Shown in pieces: positions 43,544 to 53,069 of a stretch of DNA of 64,000 nt (within the stretch, counting starts at the first letter, position 1; each line of letters begins with the position of its first letter). The stretch lies in assembly GCF_001293525.1 (NCBI RefSeq), contig NZ_BBYR01000059.1, positions 40,892 through 104,891 on the forward strand. The letters are read 5' to 3'. The stretch comes from Pseudideonella sakaiensis (GTDB taxonomy: Bacteria; Pseudomonadota; Gammaproteobacteria; Burkholderiales; Burkholderiaceae_C). The translations under genes and the position numbers were made by a program. The notes beneath the pieces are model-generated. The model worked only from the letters and a program-made list of their open reading frames with translations. It did no database searches and was not told where the DNA came from.

Positions 43544-44724
43544 CGGGGCACGGTGAGGGTGAAGCGCGAATGGATGCGGCCGTCGAGCGCGAACTCCTCG
43601 CAGGCGAGCGAGGCGGCCCCGCCGTACAGCACCTCCAGCCGCTCGCGCAGGCGCTGCAGCTCGTCGTCGCCGGCGCACAGGCCGTGGGTGGCCAGCGTCA
43701 GCTCGACGGCCAGGCCGCGCTCGCCGCTGTGCGGCACCGCGCGGGCCTGCAGCTCGATGCGCTCGGGCGGCGGCAGGCCGTCGGCGCGCACCGCGCGCTG
43801 CGCCAGCGGCAGCAGCAGCATCGGATGGAAGACGGCCTGGCGCAGCGCATCGGGCACGCGCGCGTCGAAGCGCGGGTGGCCCTCGTGCAGCGCCTGGACC
43901 AGGTCCAGGTACGAGGCCAGCAGGTCGACCTCGGCGCCGAGGGTCGAGCCGGAGTCGCGCAGCCGCGGCAGCGCGCCGCGCAGGTAGGTGATCAGCCGGT
44001 CCATCTGGGCGCTGCCGCGGGCGCGCGCCTGCGCGCCGGCCTCGGCGGTCCCGGGCGCGCCGGCGTCCGCGTGCAGCCGCTCGATGTCGACCAGCACGTC
44101 GAACAGGAAGCGCGGCTCCACCTGCGCCTGCATCGCCGCCAGGCGCGATTCCAGCGCCGAGCGCGCCAGCGCGGCGTGCTCGTGCAGCGCGCGCGCCATC
44201 GCCGCCTCGCTGCGCCGGTGGCGCCGCGTCATCTCGATCACCGCGACGGCCAGCCCGGAGGGCATCGCCATCGACAGCAGGCTCGCGACGAAGCCCGCGG
44301 CCCAGGACGGCTCGGCCAGGCCCTTGGTCTCGCTGGCCCAGCCGATCACCGTCGGCAGCGCCAGCGCGTCGATCAGCGCCGGCACCAGCAGCGCGGCGAC
44401 CGCGCTGGCCGCGCCCACCGCCAGCGCCAGGCGGTGCACGCGCCGCGGGTGGGCCGGGTCGCTGCGGTCGGCCGGCAGCCACGCGGCCATCAGGATCAGC
44501 GCGCAGACGACGGGCTGCAGCGCCTCGGTGACGATCAGCGCCGGGTTGCCGCCGCCGATGCGGCCGTCGGCCAGCGACAGCGCGTTCATCGCGCCGATCA
44601 CGCCGCCGAACCACAGGAACCAGGCCAGCTCGCGGCGCTGCAGCGAGCGCCACGCGCGCAGCAGGCCGGCCAGCGCGGCGCGCGGCCCGGCGGGCCCGGC
44701 GGCCAGCGTCACGCCGGCCGTCAC
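43540..44724 (-). CDS. Degenerate LytS-type histidine kinase (pseudokinase)
   Basis: This 394-residue protein (GTG 44724) has an N-terminal membrane domain of about four segments and a region homologous to LytS/FimS-type kinases. Its equivalent of the conserved HFLFN motif reads EPRFLFDVL, with Arg205 in place of the phospho-accepting His. In the ATPase part, the N-box VENAIKHG of the neighbouring kinase is replaced by LAQRAVRAD. The DxGxG and second glycine motifs are absent. It therefore probably cannot phosphorylate itself or bind ATP normally. It overlaps both neighbours by four bases and may control the adjacent active kinase by forming a heterodimer. Confidence 0.8.
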   Translation of the reverse strand: MTAGVTLAAGPAGPRAALAGLLRAWRSLQRRELAWFLWFGGVIGAMNALSLADGRIGGGNPALIVTEALQPVVCALILMAAWLPADRSDPAHPRRVHRLALAVGAASAVAALLVPALIDALALPTVIGWASETKGLAEPSWAAGFVASLLSMAMPSGLAVAVIEMTRRHRRSEAAMARALHEHAALARSALESRLAAMQAQVEPRFLFDVLVDIERLHADAGAPGTAEAGAQARARGSAQMDRLITYLRGALPRLRDSGSTLGAEVDLLASYLDLVQALHEGHPRFDARVPDALRQAVFHPMLLLPLAQRAVRADGLPPPERIELQARAVPHSGERGLAVELTLATHGLCAGDDELQRLRERLEVLYGGAASLACEEFALDGRIHSRFTLTVPR

Positions 44725-45911
44725 GCGGGCTCCCCGGCCGGCGCCGCCGGCGTTCCCGCCGGCGCCGCGGGCAGCCGCACGCGCGCCACCACGCCGCCGC
44801 CGGCGCCGCTCTCCAGGCTGAGCGCCGCGCGCTCGCCGTACAGTGCCAGCAGCCGCGAGCGGGTGTTCGCGAGGCCGACGCCGCTGCCGCTGCTCGCGAC
44901 GAAGCCCTGGCCGTCGTCCGCCACCTCGATCTGCAGGTCGCCATCGGGCAGGCGGCACGCGCTGATCCCGATCCGGCCGCCGCGCGGCAGCGGCGCCAGC
45001 CCGTGCTTGATCGCGTTCTCGACCAGCGTCGGCAGCACCATCGGCGGCACCGCGCAGTCGAGCAGCGCCGGGTCGGCGCGGATCTCGAAGGCCAGCCGCT
45101 CACCCATGCGCATCTGCACGATGGTGAGGAAGGAGCGCGCCAGGTCCAGCTCGCGGCGCAGCGTCGAGCCGGCCAGGCGCATCGTCGGCAGCGCCGCGCG
45201 CAGGTAGTCGATCAGCGCGCGCAGCATGTGGCGGCCGCGCTGCGGGTCGGTGTCGTACAGCCGCTGGACGTGGGCCAGGGTGTTGAACAGGAAATGCGGC
45301 TCGATCTGGGCCTGCAGCGCCGACAGCCGGGCCTGCACGCCCTGCGCCGACAGCACCTCGCGTTCGCGCGCCGCCTGGGCCAGGCGCGCCCGCGCGCTGC
45401 GCTCGTGCCGGGCGTAGCGCAGCAGCGCATAGCCGAGGCCGCCGTTCAGGGTCCAGACGCCGACGGTGGCGACGAACCAGCTCCATTCCATCGGCTGCAG
45501 CGTGCCGTAGGTGACCTGCACGCGCAGCAGCGCCGCCAGCATCGAGCCGCCGCCCACCGCCGCGGCGCGGGCGGCTAGCAGTGCCGCAGGCCCGAGCCGA
45601 CGCTCGTCCAGCAGGGCCTCGCAGGCACCGATCGCGACCAGCACCGTCAGCCCGCTGATCAGGGTCTGGCGCAGGTAGCGCACGGCGTTCATCAGCCACT
45701 CGCCGGGCAGCTCGAGGTGCAGCGAGATCGCGTAGCGCGACGCGACGAAGAGCAGCGCCACGTAGAACACCGCGGCGATGCTGGCCCGGTTGACGACCTG
45801 GCCGAACACCGCGGCGCGGCCCCCCGGCAGGCCCGGCCCGCTGCCGGCCGCGCGCCCGGCGGACGGCACCGTGGGCGTGGAAACGGACGCGGCAGGCATG
45901 GTCACGGGCAT
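44721..45911 (-). CDS. LytS/FimS-type sensor histidine kinase
   Basis: The 396-residue kinase has a membrane domain with about four segments (about 43-165), a helical linker, then the His-kinase motif QIEPHFLFNTLAHVQRLY with H206. The ATPase domain has N-box LVENAIKHG, DDGQGF and GVGLANTRSRL. All catalytic residues are present. ATG 45911 is chosen; a TTG at 45938 or ATG 45899 are alternatives. It overlaps the pseudokinase by GTGA and probably phosphorylates the LytTR regulator at 42749. Confidence 0.88.
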   Translation of the reverse strand: MPVTMPAASVSTPTVPSAGRAAGSGPGLPGGRAAVFGQVVNRASIAAVFYVALLFVASRYAISLHLELPGEWLMNAVRYLRQTLISGLTVLVAIGACEALLDERRLGPAALLAARAAAVGGGSMLAALLRVQVTYGTLQPMEWSWFVATVGVWTLNGGLGYALLRYARHERSARARLAQAAREREVLSAQGVQARLSALQAQIEPHFLFNTLAHVQRLYDTDPQRGRHMLRALIDYLRAALPTMRLAGSTLRRELDLARSFLTIVQMRMGERLAFEIRADPALLDCAVPPMVLPTLVENAIKHGLAPLPRGGRIGISACRLPDGDLQIEVADDGQGFVASSGSGVGLANTRSRLLALYGERAALSLESGAGGGVVARVRLPAAPAGTPAAPAGEPA

Positions 45912-46038
45912 TGTCGGCGGCGCCCCGGTGGCCCGCAACGCGAGGCGACGAAGGCGGCCGGCGGCGGCGCGAGCCCGGCTGCGCGGCGACGAGCCGGGGG
46001 CGCGCGGCGGGCCGGGCTCCGGCCGGCCGAGGCCCGGC

Positions 46039-46605
46039 TCAGAGCAGCCGGCGCGCCAGCTCCATCTCGACCGGGAAGGCCATGCGGCAGGGCGTGCCCT
46101 CGCAGGAAGCCGGCTTGAAGGCCACGTCCATCAGCAGCACCGCGACCGCGCGGTTGAAGGCCGGTCCCGGCGATTCCAGCACCCGCAGCGCCTGCGGGCG
46201 GCCGTCGGCGTCGACGTCCAGCTCCAGCCGCACCGGCCCGGCGCCGCGCACCGCCTCGGCCGCCTTCGACACGGCGCGGTAGACCTCGCGCAGGCCGCGC
46301 CGCGGGAAGGGCGGCTCGTCGGCCGGGCCCATCGCCTCGTAGTAGCCCTTGACGAGGGCCTGCTGCTCGGGGCTGAGCCCGGCATACGGCTTGTCGAAGG
46401 GCAGCAGCGAGTCGCGCATCACCACCCGCGGGACGTTGGAGCCGACCTCGGCGCGCTCGGCGCGCAGTGCATAGCGCGGCGCATCGGGGCGCGCCTGGGC
46501 GCCGGCCGCGTCGGGCGCGGCGCGGGACGGCAGCGCGGCGCCGGCGGCCAGGCTGGCGAGAACGGCGGCCGTCGCGAGGCGGCGGCGGGAGGGCGTGACG
46601 GGCAT
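46039..46605 (-). CDS. Periplasmic protein with TonB-like C-terminal domain
   Basis: The 188-residue protein starts at ATG 46605 after AAGGAG and has a signal peptide (SRRRLATAAVLASLAAGAAL, cleavage near SRA). Residues about 95-188 show the pattern of TonB C-terminal domains (VRLELDVDADGRPQALRVLE, then FNRAVAVLLMDVAFKPASC and MAFPVEMELARR). There is a cysteine pair that could form a disulfide (SCEGTPC). No membrane anchor or proline-rich spacer is present, so it is not an ordinary TonB. The function is unknown. Confidence 0.7.
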   Translation of the reverse strand: MPVTPSRRRLATAAVLASLAAGAALPSRAAPDAAGAQARPDAPRYALRAERAEVGSNVPRVVMRDSLLPFDKPYAGLSPEQQALVKGYYEAMGPADEPPFPRRGLREVYRAVSKAAEAVRGAGPVRLELDVDADGRPQALRVLESPGPAFNRAVAVLLMDVAFKPASCEGTPCRMAFPVEMELARRLL

Positions 46606-46666
46606 CGCGGGCTCCTTCGGGAAACGACGGCGCGCACTGTACGCGCTCGCGTTCCCGTGGCCAGGA

Positions 46667-47068
46667 TCAGGGGCCGGCCGGCCCCGCCCCCGCGCCGGCC
46701 CGTGCATGCGCCCACACCCGCGCCACCAGCGCCGGCAGCGCCGCGCCGTCGGCGCGGCCGAGGGCATCGTCGCGGGCGCTGCGCAGCAGCCGCGCGAGGG
46801 TGCCGGGCTGGGGCGTCAGCGGCCCGAAGAAGCGGGCCTCGGCGCCGCGCGCGATCAGCAGCGTCGGGAAGTCGTCCACCTCGACCGGCCCGAGCACGGC
46901 CTCGTCGTCCTCGATGTCGATCCAGACGAAGCGGGCCGCGTCGGCCTCGCGGGCCGCCGCGTCGGCGAACACCGCGGCGTACTCGCCGCACAGGCGGCAC
47001 CAGCGGGCGCACAGGCAGGCCACGAGCAGCGGCGGGGCGGCGGCGTCAGGGTCGTTCGGGGAGCTCAC
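46667..47068 (-). CDS. Thioredoxin-family protein
   Basis: This 133-residue protein (GTG 47068) has a thioredoxin fold with the redox motif CRLC in CARWCRLCGEYAAVF and the cis-proline in DDFPTLLIARG. The first cysteines (CLCARWC) add further thiols. No signal peptide is seen, so it is likely cytoplasmic. Standard thioredoxin uses CGPC, so the redox potential and partner may differ. It is divergent from the MFS gene at 47155, separated by 86 bases. Confidence 0.85.
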   Translation of the reverse strand: MSSPNDPDAAAPPLLVACLCARWCRLCGEYAAVFADAAAREADAARFVWIDIEDDEAVLGPVEVDDFPTLLIARGAEARFFGPLTPQPGTLARLLRSARDDALGRADGAALPALVARVWAHARAGAGAGPAGP

Positions 47069-47154
47069 GGCCGCAGCTTAGCGCGCCGGACCGCGGGTTG
47101 TCCCGAGGCCGTCGGCGCACCGTCACGGTGCGCCCGCGGGCCGACAATGCCGCG

Positions 47155-48420
47155 ATGACCGCCCTGCCGCCCGCGCCCCCCGAGCCCGATTCGCCCCGCG
47201 CCTGGGCGCGCCTGGGCATCGCACTGCTGCTGATGACCACCGGCAGCGGCGCGATGTACGCCGTGCCGGTGATGCTGCCGGCGGTGCAGGCGGAGTTCGG
47301 CATCGACCGCTCGAGCGCGGCGCTGCCGTACACGCTGCTGATGATCGGCTTCGGCTTCGGCGGCATCCTGATGGGCCGGCTGGCCGACCGGCATGGCGTG
47401 ATGCGGCCGATCCTCGTCGGCGCGGCCGGGCTCGGCCTGGGCGGGCTGGCGGCGGGGCTGTCGCCCGGCATCGCCAGCCATGCGCTGGCGCACGGCCTGC
47501 TGATCGGCCTGCTGGGCAGCGCCGCCACCTTCGCGCCGCTGGTGGCCGACACCAGCCTGTGGTTCGTGCGCCGGCGCGGCATCGCGGTGGCCGTCTGCGC
47601 GAGCGGCAACTACCTCGCCGGTGCGATCTGGCCGCCGGTCGCGCAGCACTTCGTCGAGAGCGTGGGCTGGCGCCAGACCAGCATCGGCATGGGGCTGTTC
47701 GCGGCGCTGACGCTGGCGGCGCTGGCACCGCTGATGCGCCAGCGCGCGCCCGCGGCCGTGGCCGCAGCGGCCGGGCCGGGCGGGGCCGCGGCCGGCGCCG
47801 GCGCCGACCCGGCGCGGCCCTTCGGCCTGTCGCCGACGGCGGCGCAGGCGCTGCTGTGCCTCGCCGGCGTGGCCTGCTGCGTCGCGATGGCGATGCCGCA
47901 GGTGCACATCGTCGCCTACTGCAGCGACCTCGGCTACGGCGCCGCACGCGGCGCGCAGATGCTGTCGCTGATGCTGGCCTGCGGCATCGTCAGCCGGTTG
48001 GTCTCCGGCGCCATCTGCGACCGCATCGGCGGGCTGCGCACCCTGCTGCTCGGCTCGGCGCTGCAGGGGCTGGCGCTGCTGCTCTTCCTGCCCTTCGACG
48101 GCATGGTGTCGCTGTACGTCGTGTCGGCGCTGTTCGGCCTGTTCCAGGGCGGCATCGTGCCGAGCTACGCGATCATCGTGCGCGAGCACTTCCCCGCCGC
48201 CGAAGCCGGGCGGCGCGTCGGCACGGTGCTGATGTTCACGCTGTTCGGCATGGCGCTGGGCGGCTGGATGTCCGGCAAGGTCTTCGACCTGACCGGCAGC
48301 TACCACGCGGCCTTCCTGAACGGCCTGGCGTGGAACGCGCTCAACCTGACGATCGCCGGGCTGCTGCTGTGGCGCAGCGGCGGCCTGCGGCCGCGCGGGC
48401 CGTGGGCCGCGCCGGCCTGA
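47155..48420 (+). CDS. MFS transporter
   Basis: The 421-residue protein has about twelve membrane segments. The family motif reads [17 protein letters not shown] between segments 2 and 3, and [19 protein letters not shown] in the second half. It resembles monocarboxylate or organic-acid carriers and is a distant paralogue of the carrier at 22822. A -10-like GACAAT lies 11-16 bases before the ATG. The substrate is unknown. Confidence 0.87.
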   Translation: MTALPPAPPEPDSPRAWARLGIALLLMTTGSGAMYAVPVMLPAVQAEFGIDRSSAALPYTLLMIGFGFGGILMGRLADRHGVMRPILVGAAGLGLGGLAAGLSPGIASHALAHGLLIGLLGSAATFAPLVADTSLWFVRRRGIAVAVCASGNYLAGAIWPPVAQHFVESVGWRQTSIGMGLFAALTLAALAPLMRQRAPAAVAAAAGPGGAAAGAGADPARPFGLSPTAAQALLCLAGVACCVAMAMPQVHIVAYCSDLGYGAARGAQMLSLMLACGIVSRLVSGAICDRIGGLRTLLLGSALQGLALLLFLPFDGMVSLYVVSALFGLFQGGIVPSYAIIVREHFPAAEAGRRVGTVLMFTLFGMALGGWMSGKVFDLTGSYHAAFLNGLAWNALNLTIAGLLLWRSGGLRPRGPWAAPA

Positions 48421-48504
48421 AGCCCCCTGGCCGGGGCTGCGACCGGCGGGCACACGGCCCAGGCCGGGGACGCGGCTGCCGCGGCGGGGCCGGCCGACCC
48501 CGCG

Positions 48505-48571
48505 CTTATCACCGGCCGTGCAGAGCTTTGCACGGATAAGAAAATTCGAAATCAGTCGTTCCGGTTTCGAA
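48505..48571. promoter_or_regulatory. Nested dyads upstream of the sulfate operon (likely CysB-type control region)
   Basis: In the 331-base gap before cysT, CTTATC (48505-48510) mirrors GATAAG (48535-48540) and CCGTGCA (48516-48522) mirrors TGCACGG (48529-48535), two nested repeats with one centre. Directly after comes TTCGAAA (48545-48551) and TTTCGAA (48565-48571), 20 bases apart. The AT-rich stretch between them could hold the promoter. Part may be a terminator of the MFS gene, and part an operator for the LysR-type CysB regulator coded downstream. No gene is visible in the gap. Confidence 0.5.
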
Positions 48572-48751
48572 CGGCGGTTCCTAAGCTGCGCGCCTCTTCG
48601 ACGACCGGTGCCCGCCGCGGGTGCCCCCCGACGCCGTGCCGATCCTTCGTCTCTTCCCGCCGCGCGTGCCGCGCAGCGTGCCGCCGGCGCATCGCGGCCG
48701 CTCCATCGCCGGGCCCGCCGCCCGTGCCGGCCACCGCCGGGCGATCACGCC

Positions 48752-49645
48752 GTGAGCGGCGCCCTCCTCGCGGCCGCGCCGCCGGCCCTGGCGGCGCAGG
48801 CCGGCACGCCGCGCCGCCCGCGTCGCGTGCTGCCCGGCTTCGGGTTGTCGGCCGGCACCACGCTGGCCTACCTGTCGCTGATCGTGCTGGTCCCGCTGTC
48901 GGCGGTGTTCCTGAAGAGCTCGACGCTCGGCGCCGCGGCCTTCTGGGACGCGGTGACCGCGCCGCGCGTGCTCGCGTCCTACCGGCTGAGCTTCGGCGCC
49001 GCGCTGCTGGCGGCGGCGATCAACGCGGTGTTCGGCCTGATGCTGGCCTGGTCGCTGGTGCGCTACGAGTTCCCCGGCAAGCGCCTCGTCGATGCCTTGG
49101 TCGACCTGCCGTTTGCCCTGCCCACCGCGGTGGCCGGCATCGCGCTGACGGCGCTGTATGCCGGCAACGGCTGGTTCGGCGCGGTGCTGGAGCCGCTCGG
49201 CCTGAAGGTGGCCTTCCAGCCGCTGGGCGTGCTGGTGGCGCTGGTCTTCATCGGGCTGCCCTTCGTGGTGCGCACGGTGCAGCCGGTGCTGGAGGACCTC
49301 GAGACCGAGCTGGAGGAGGCCGCCGCCAGCCTGGGCGCGCGGCGCTGGCAGACCTTCCGCCGCGTGATCCTGCCGATCCTGCTGCCGGCGCTGCTGACCG
49401 GCTTCGCGCTGGCCTTCGCGCGCGCGGTCGGCGAGTACGGCTCGGTGATCTTCATCGCCGGCAACATCCCCATGGTCTCCGAGATCACGCCGCTGATGAT
49501 CATCACCAAGCTCGAGCAGTACGACTACGCCGGCGCGACCGCGATCGCCACCGTGATGCTGGTGTTCTCCTTCGCGCTGCTGCTGCTGATCAACGGCCTG
49601 CAGGCCTGGAGCCAGCGCCGCGGCAGCCGCGGCACGGGAGCCTGA
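48752..49645 (+). CDS. cysT: Sulfate/thiosulfate ABC transporter permease CysT
   Basis: CysT (CysU) forms the inner-membrane channel with CysW. The 297-residue protein (GTG 48752) has six membrane segments and the ABC permease EAA motif [20 protein letters not shown]. The start is set by similarity of the conserved part ([20 protein letters not shown]). Upstream in-frame codons give Arg/Pro-rich unlikely sequence. It is followed after one base by cysW. Confidence 0.93.
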   Translation: MSGALLAAAPPALAAQAGTPRRPRRVLPGFGLSAGTTLAYLSLIVLVPLSAVFLKSSTLGAAAFWDAVTAPRVLASYRLSFGAALLAAAINAVFGLMLAWSLVRYEFPGKRLVDALVDLPFALPTAVAGIALTALYAGNGWFGAVLEPLGLKVAFQPLGVLVALVFIGLPFVVRTVQPVLEDLETELEEAAASLGARRWQTFRRVILPILLPALLTGFALAFARAVGEYGSVIFIAGNIPMVSEITPLMIITKLEQYDYAGATAIATVMLVFSFALLLLINGLQAWSQRRGSRGTGA

Positions 49646-49646
49646 G

Positions 49647-50540
49647 ATGGCCGGTGCCGCCGCCTCCCTCGCCGCTGCCGCGCTGCCCGCCGCGCCGCAC
49701 CGCGGCCGCTACGAACGCAACCCCGCCACCCGCGAACCCGCCGTGGTGAAGTGGCTGCTGCTCGGCCTGTCGCTCGGCTTCTTCCTGCTGTTCATCCTGG
49801 CGCCGCTGCTGGCGGTGTTCGCGCAGGCGCTGCGCAAGGGCCTGGAGGCTTACGTCGCGGCGCTGGCCGAGCCGGATGCGCTGGCCGCGCTGCGGCTGAC
49901 GCTGCTCGCCGCGGCGATCGCGGTGCCGCTGAACCTGGTGTTCGGCGTTGCCGCCGCCTGGGCCGTCACGAAGCACGACTTCCGCGGCAAGCAGCTGCTG
50001 ATCACCTTCATCGACCTGCCCTTCTCCGTGTCGCCGGTGGTGGCCGGCCTGATCTACGTGCTGGTCTTCGGCGCGCAGGGCTGGCTCGGGCCCTGGCTGT
50101 CGGCGCACGAGGTGAAGGTGATCTTCGCGGTGCCGGGCATCGTGCTGGCGACGATCTTCGTCACCGTGCCCTTCGTGGCCCGCGAGCTGATTCCGCTGAT
50201 GGAGGCCCAGGGGCGCGACGAGGAGGAGGCCGCGACCGTGCTCGGCGCCTCGGGCTGGCAGACGCTGTGGCGCGTGACGCTGCCGAACGTGAAGTGGGGC
50301 CTGCTCTACGGCGTGATCCTCTGCAACGCGCGGGCGATGGGCGAGTTCGGCGCGGTGTCGGTGGTCTCGGGCCACATCCGCGGGCTCACCAACACGCTGC
50401 CGCTGCACGTGGAGATCCTCTACAACGAGTACCAGTTCGCCGCCGCCTTCGCGGTGGCCTCGCTGCTGGCCCTGCTCGCGCTGGTCACGCTGGCGCTGAA
50501 GACGGTGGTCGAGTGGCAGCAGGCGCGCAGCCGGCGCTGA
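49647..50540 (+). CDS. cysW: Sulfate/thiosulfate ABC transporter permease CysW
   Basis: CysW is the second membrane subunit of the sulfate importer. The 297-residue protein has six membrane segments and the EAA motif [20 protein letters not shown], plus the CysW-typical [19 protein letters not shown]. The start ATG 49647 lies one base after cysT. It is 32 bases before cysA in the same operon. Confidence 0.94.
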   Translation: MAGAAASLAAAALPAAPHRGRYERNPATREPAVVKWLLLGLSLGFFLLFILAPLLAVFAQALRKGLEAYVAALAEPDALAALRLTLLAAAIAVPLNLVFGVAAAWAVTKHDFRGKQLLITFIDLPFSVSPVVAGLIYVLVFGAQGWLGPWLSAHEVKVIFAVPGIVLATIFVTVPFVARELIPLMEAQGRDEEEAATVLGASGWQTLWRVTLPNVKWGLLYGVILCNARAMGEFGAVSVVSGHIRGLTNTLPLHVEILYNEYQFAAAFAVASLLALLALVTLALKTVVEWQQARSRR

Positions 50541-50572
50541 GCCGGCGCCCACGCCATCGCAGGAAAGTCCCC

Positions 50573-51664
50573 ATGAGCATCCAGGTCCGCCACATCCACA
50601 AGGCCTTCGGGTCCTTCACCGCGCTCGGCGACGTCAGCCTCGACGTGCCCAGCGGCGAGCTGGTCGCGCTGCTCGGCCCCTCGGGCTGCGGCAAGACCAC
50701 GCTGCTGCGCATCATCGCGGGGCTGGAGACGGCCGACCGGGGCAGCGTGCTGCTCGACGGCGAGGACAGCTCCGACACCCACGTGCGCGAGCGCCAGGTC
50801 GGCTTCGTGTTCCAGCACTACGCGCTGTTCCGCCACATGACGGTGTTCGAGAACGTGGCCTTCGGCCTGCGCGTGAAGCCGCGCCGCCAGCGCCCGTCGG
50901 ACGCGCAGATCGCGCGCAAGGTCGGCGAGCTGCTGGACCTGGTGCAGCTCGGCTGGCTGGCCGACCGCTACCCCGCGCAGCTGTCCGGCGGCCAGCGCCA
51001 GCGGATCGCGCTGGCGCGCGCGCTGGCGGTGGAGCCGCGCGTGCTGCTGCTCGACGAGCCCTTCGGCGCGCTCGACGCGAAGGTCCGCAAGGAGCTGCGG
51101 CGCTGGCTGCGCCGGCTGCACGACGAGCTGCACATCACCAGCGTCTTCGTCACCCACGACCAGGAGGAGGCGCTCGAGGTGGCCGACCGCGTGGTGCTGA
51201 TGGACCACGGCCGCATCGAGCAGGTCGGCACGCCGACCGAGGTCTACGAGCGGCCGGCCACGCCCTTCGTGTTCTCCTTCCTCGGCGCGGTGAACCGCTT
51301 CGCGGGCCACGTCGACGGGGCCCACCTGCGCGTCGGCGAGCAGGCCCTGCCGCTCGGCGCGGGCACGCTGGCGCAGGGCGCCGAGGCGCAGGGCTTCGCG
51401 CGGCCGCACGAGCTGGCGGTGGCCACGCAGGCGGTGGCCGGCGGCGTGCCGGCCACGGTCGGCCGCGTGCTCAGCTTCGGGGTGGCCAGCCGCGTCGAAC
51501 TGCAGGGTGTGGACGGCCAGCCCTACGAGGTGGAGCTGACGCGCGACCGGGCCGAGGCCCTGGCGCTGCAGGCCGGCCAGGCCGTGTGGCTGGTGCCGCA
51601 GCGCCTGAGCGTGTTCGAGCGGCCCGGCAGCGCGCCGGCGCCCGCACTGGCGCAGGCCGCCTGA
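50573..51664 (+). CDS. cysA: Sulfate/thiosulfate ABC transporter ATP-binding protein CysA
   Basis: CysA hydrolyses ATP to drive sulfate import. The 363-residue protein has Walker [10 protein letters not shown] (about 35-43), Q-loop, signature [15 protein letters not shown] and Walker [15 protein letters not shown]-terminal TOBE-like regulatory domain follows (about 240-355). AGGAAAG precedes ATG 50573. It is the last transporter gene, and the CysB-type regulator follows after 64 bases. Confidence 0.95.
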   Translation: MSIQVRHIHKAFGSFTALGDVSLDVPSGELVALLGPSGCGKTTLLRIIAGLETADRGSVLLDGEDSSDTHVRERQVGFVFQHYALFRHMTVFENVAFGLRVKPRRQRPSDAQIARKVGELLDLVQLGWLADRYPAQLSGGQRQRIALARALAVEPRVLLLDEPFGALDAKVRKELRRWLRRLHDELHITSVFVTHDQEEALEVADRVVLMDHGRIEQVGTPTEVYERPATPFVFSFLGAVNRFAGHVDGAHLRVGEQALPLGAGTLAQGAEAQGFARPHELAVATQAVAGGVPATVGRVLSFGVASRVELQGVDGQPYEVELTRDRAEALALQAGQAVWLVPQRLSVFERPGSAPAPALAQAA

Positions 51665-51728
51665 CGCCGCCCGCGGACCGCGGCAGCTCCTGCGGCCGGC
51701 CGCGGCCGCCGCCGACAATCCCCTCGCC

Positions 51729-52661
51729 ATGAACTTCCAGCAACTGCGCATCCTGCGCGAGGCGGTGCAGCGCCACTTCAACCTCACCGAGGTGGCGAAC
51801 GCGCTGTACACCTCGCAGTCCGGCGTCAGCAAGCACATCCTCGACCTGGAGCAGGAGCTCGGCGTCGACCTGTTCGTGCGCAAGGGCAAGCGCCTGACCG
51901 GCCTGACCGAGCCGGGGCGCGAGGTGGTGGCGCTGGCCGAGCGCATGCTGGTGGACGCCCGCAACATCAAGCAGCTGGCCGAGCAGTTCACCCACCGCGA
52001 CGAGGGCCGGCTGACCGTGGCCACCACCCACACCCAGGCGCGCTACGCCTTGCCGCAGGTGGTGCGCCGCTTCAAGGCCGCCTTTCCCAAGGTGCACCTG
52101 GTGCTGCTGCAGGGCAGCCCGACCGAGATCGGCGAGCGGCTGCGCGCCGGCGAGGCCGACATCGGCATCGCCACCGAGCAGGTCGACGCCGGGCCCGGCC
52201 CGCACCCCTTCGTGGACTTCCCGTTCTACGACTGGCACCACGCCGTGGTCGTGCCCGAGGACCACCCGCTCGCCGACGGCCGGCCGCTGAGCCTGGAGGC
52301 GCTGGCCGACCACCCGCTGATCACCTACCACGAAGGCTTCACCGGGCGCGGCCGCATCGATGCCACCTTCGCCGCCGCCGGCCTGGTGCCGGACGTGGTG
52401 ATGTCCGCGCTGGACGCCGACGTGATCAAGACCTACGTCGAGGTGGGCCTCGGCGTCGGCATCGTCGCGTCGATGGCCGTCGATCCGGCGCGCGACCTCG
52501 GCCTGCGGCGCATCGACGCGGCGCACCTCTTCGAGCGCAACACCACCCACATTTCCGTCCACCGCGGCCGCTACCTGCGCGGCTACGCCTACCGCTTCCT
52601 CGAAGAGTGCTCGCCGGCGCTGACACCGGCCGTGGTGCGCGCGGCGCTCGAGGCGGGCTGA
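51729..52661 (+). CDS. cysB: CysB-type LysR transcriptional regulator
   Basis: CysB-like regulators activate sulfate uptake and assimilation, with N-acetylserine as inducer in enterics. The 310-residue protein has a winged helix-turn-helix at the N-terminus (MNFQQLRILREAVQRHFNLT, then ALYTSQSGVSKHILDLEQEL). The effector domain (about 92-300) has the CysB-style TTHTQARYALPQVVRRFK. It could equally be called Cbl. Location right after cysA strongly supports a role in sulfate control. A -10-like GACAAT lies just before the ATG. Confidence 0.93.
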   Translation: MNFQQLRILREAVQRHFNLTEVANALYTSQSGVSKHILDLEQELGVDLFVRKGKRLTGLTEPGREVVALAERMLVDARNIKQLAEQFTHRDEGRLTVATTHTQARYALPQVVRRFKAAFPKVHLVLLQGSPTEIGERLRAGEADIGIATEQVDAGPGPHPFVDFPFYDWHHAVVVPEDHPLADGRPLSLEALADHPLITYHEGFTGRGRIDATFAAAGLVPDVVMSALDADVIKTYVEVGLGVGIVASMAVDPARDLGLRRIDAAHLFERNTTHISVHRGRYLRGYAYRFLEECSPALTPAVVRAALEAG

Positions 52662-52753
52662 GCGGCCCGGCCCCCGCGGCCTGCGCCAGAGCGGGGCAGC
52701 ACCCGCTCCGAAACCGGGGGCGGGCGTGCCAGGGCTGCGCAGGGTTAGCCCCG

Positions 52754-52782
52754 ATGACCCTGCCGGCATCGCCGACTACAGT
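52754..52782 (+). promoter_or_regulatory. Promoter-like element before the RNA candidate
   Basis: ATGACC (52754-52759) and TACAGT (52777-52782) each match four of six consensus bases and are 17 bases apart, so transcription would begin near 52789. The match is moderate, but its place upstream of a stand-alone structured segment with its own terminator gives it weight. Confidence 0.45.
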
Positions 52783-52788
52783 CCGTGC

Positions 52789-52968
52789 ACTCGCGAGGGG
52801 GCACCGGCTTGGTGCCTCTTCCAGGCGGGGGTCTGAGGAGACGACAAACCGCGGTTCAAGGCCACACGCCGCAGCCGCGATCGACAAGGCCGTGCGTCCG
52901 GGTGCCATCGGGTCCCGTTCGAGCGGTCGTCCGAGAGAGGGCGCCGGGTCACCCCCCGGCGCCCTTTT
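52789..52968 (+). ncRNA. Structured RNA candidate (orphan sRNA, 6S-like RNA or leader)
   Basis: This stretch of about 180 bases between cysB and the HDOD gene has no sensible reading frame. It contains a hairpin GGCACC-GGCTT-GGTGCC (52800-52816), a second GGTGCC further on that could compete for the same arm, GTCT-GAGG-AGAC (52831-52842), and the palindrome AACCGCGGTT (52847-52856). It ends in an excellent terminator. A segment with GACGACA, GGTTCAAGG and a following GC-rich ACACGCCGC part is loosely like the 3' half of enterobacterial 6S RNA. That match is weak and the 5' half does not fit. It could also be a regulated leader of the HDOD gene about 100 bases downstream. Confidence 0.5.
52939..52968 (+). 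terminator. Rho-independent terminator
   Basis: GGGCGCCGGG (52939-52948) and CCCGGCGCCC (52955-52964) form a perfect 10-bp stem with a six-base loop, followed at once by TTTT (52965-52968). It is the clearest intrinsic terminator in the window and belongs to no protein-coding gene directly upstream, the cysB stop being 278 bases away. Confidence 0.88.
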
Positions 52969-53069
52969 CCATTTCAGCGGTCCCTCGTGGACGCTCCGCG
53001 GCCGGCGGCGGCGCCGGGACGCCCCGGCGCGCACTCAAGTGCGCGCCGTTTCGGTCGATGTGCTCCGGC

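Noticed and set aside
52840..52900. tRNA or tmRNA around GGTTCAAGG
   Set aside because: A T-arm-like sequence is present but no acceptor stem, anticodon arm or CCA end could be formed.
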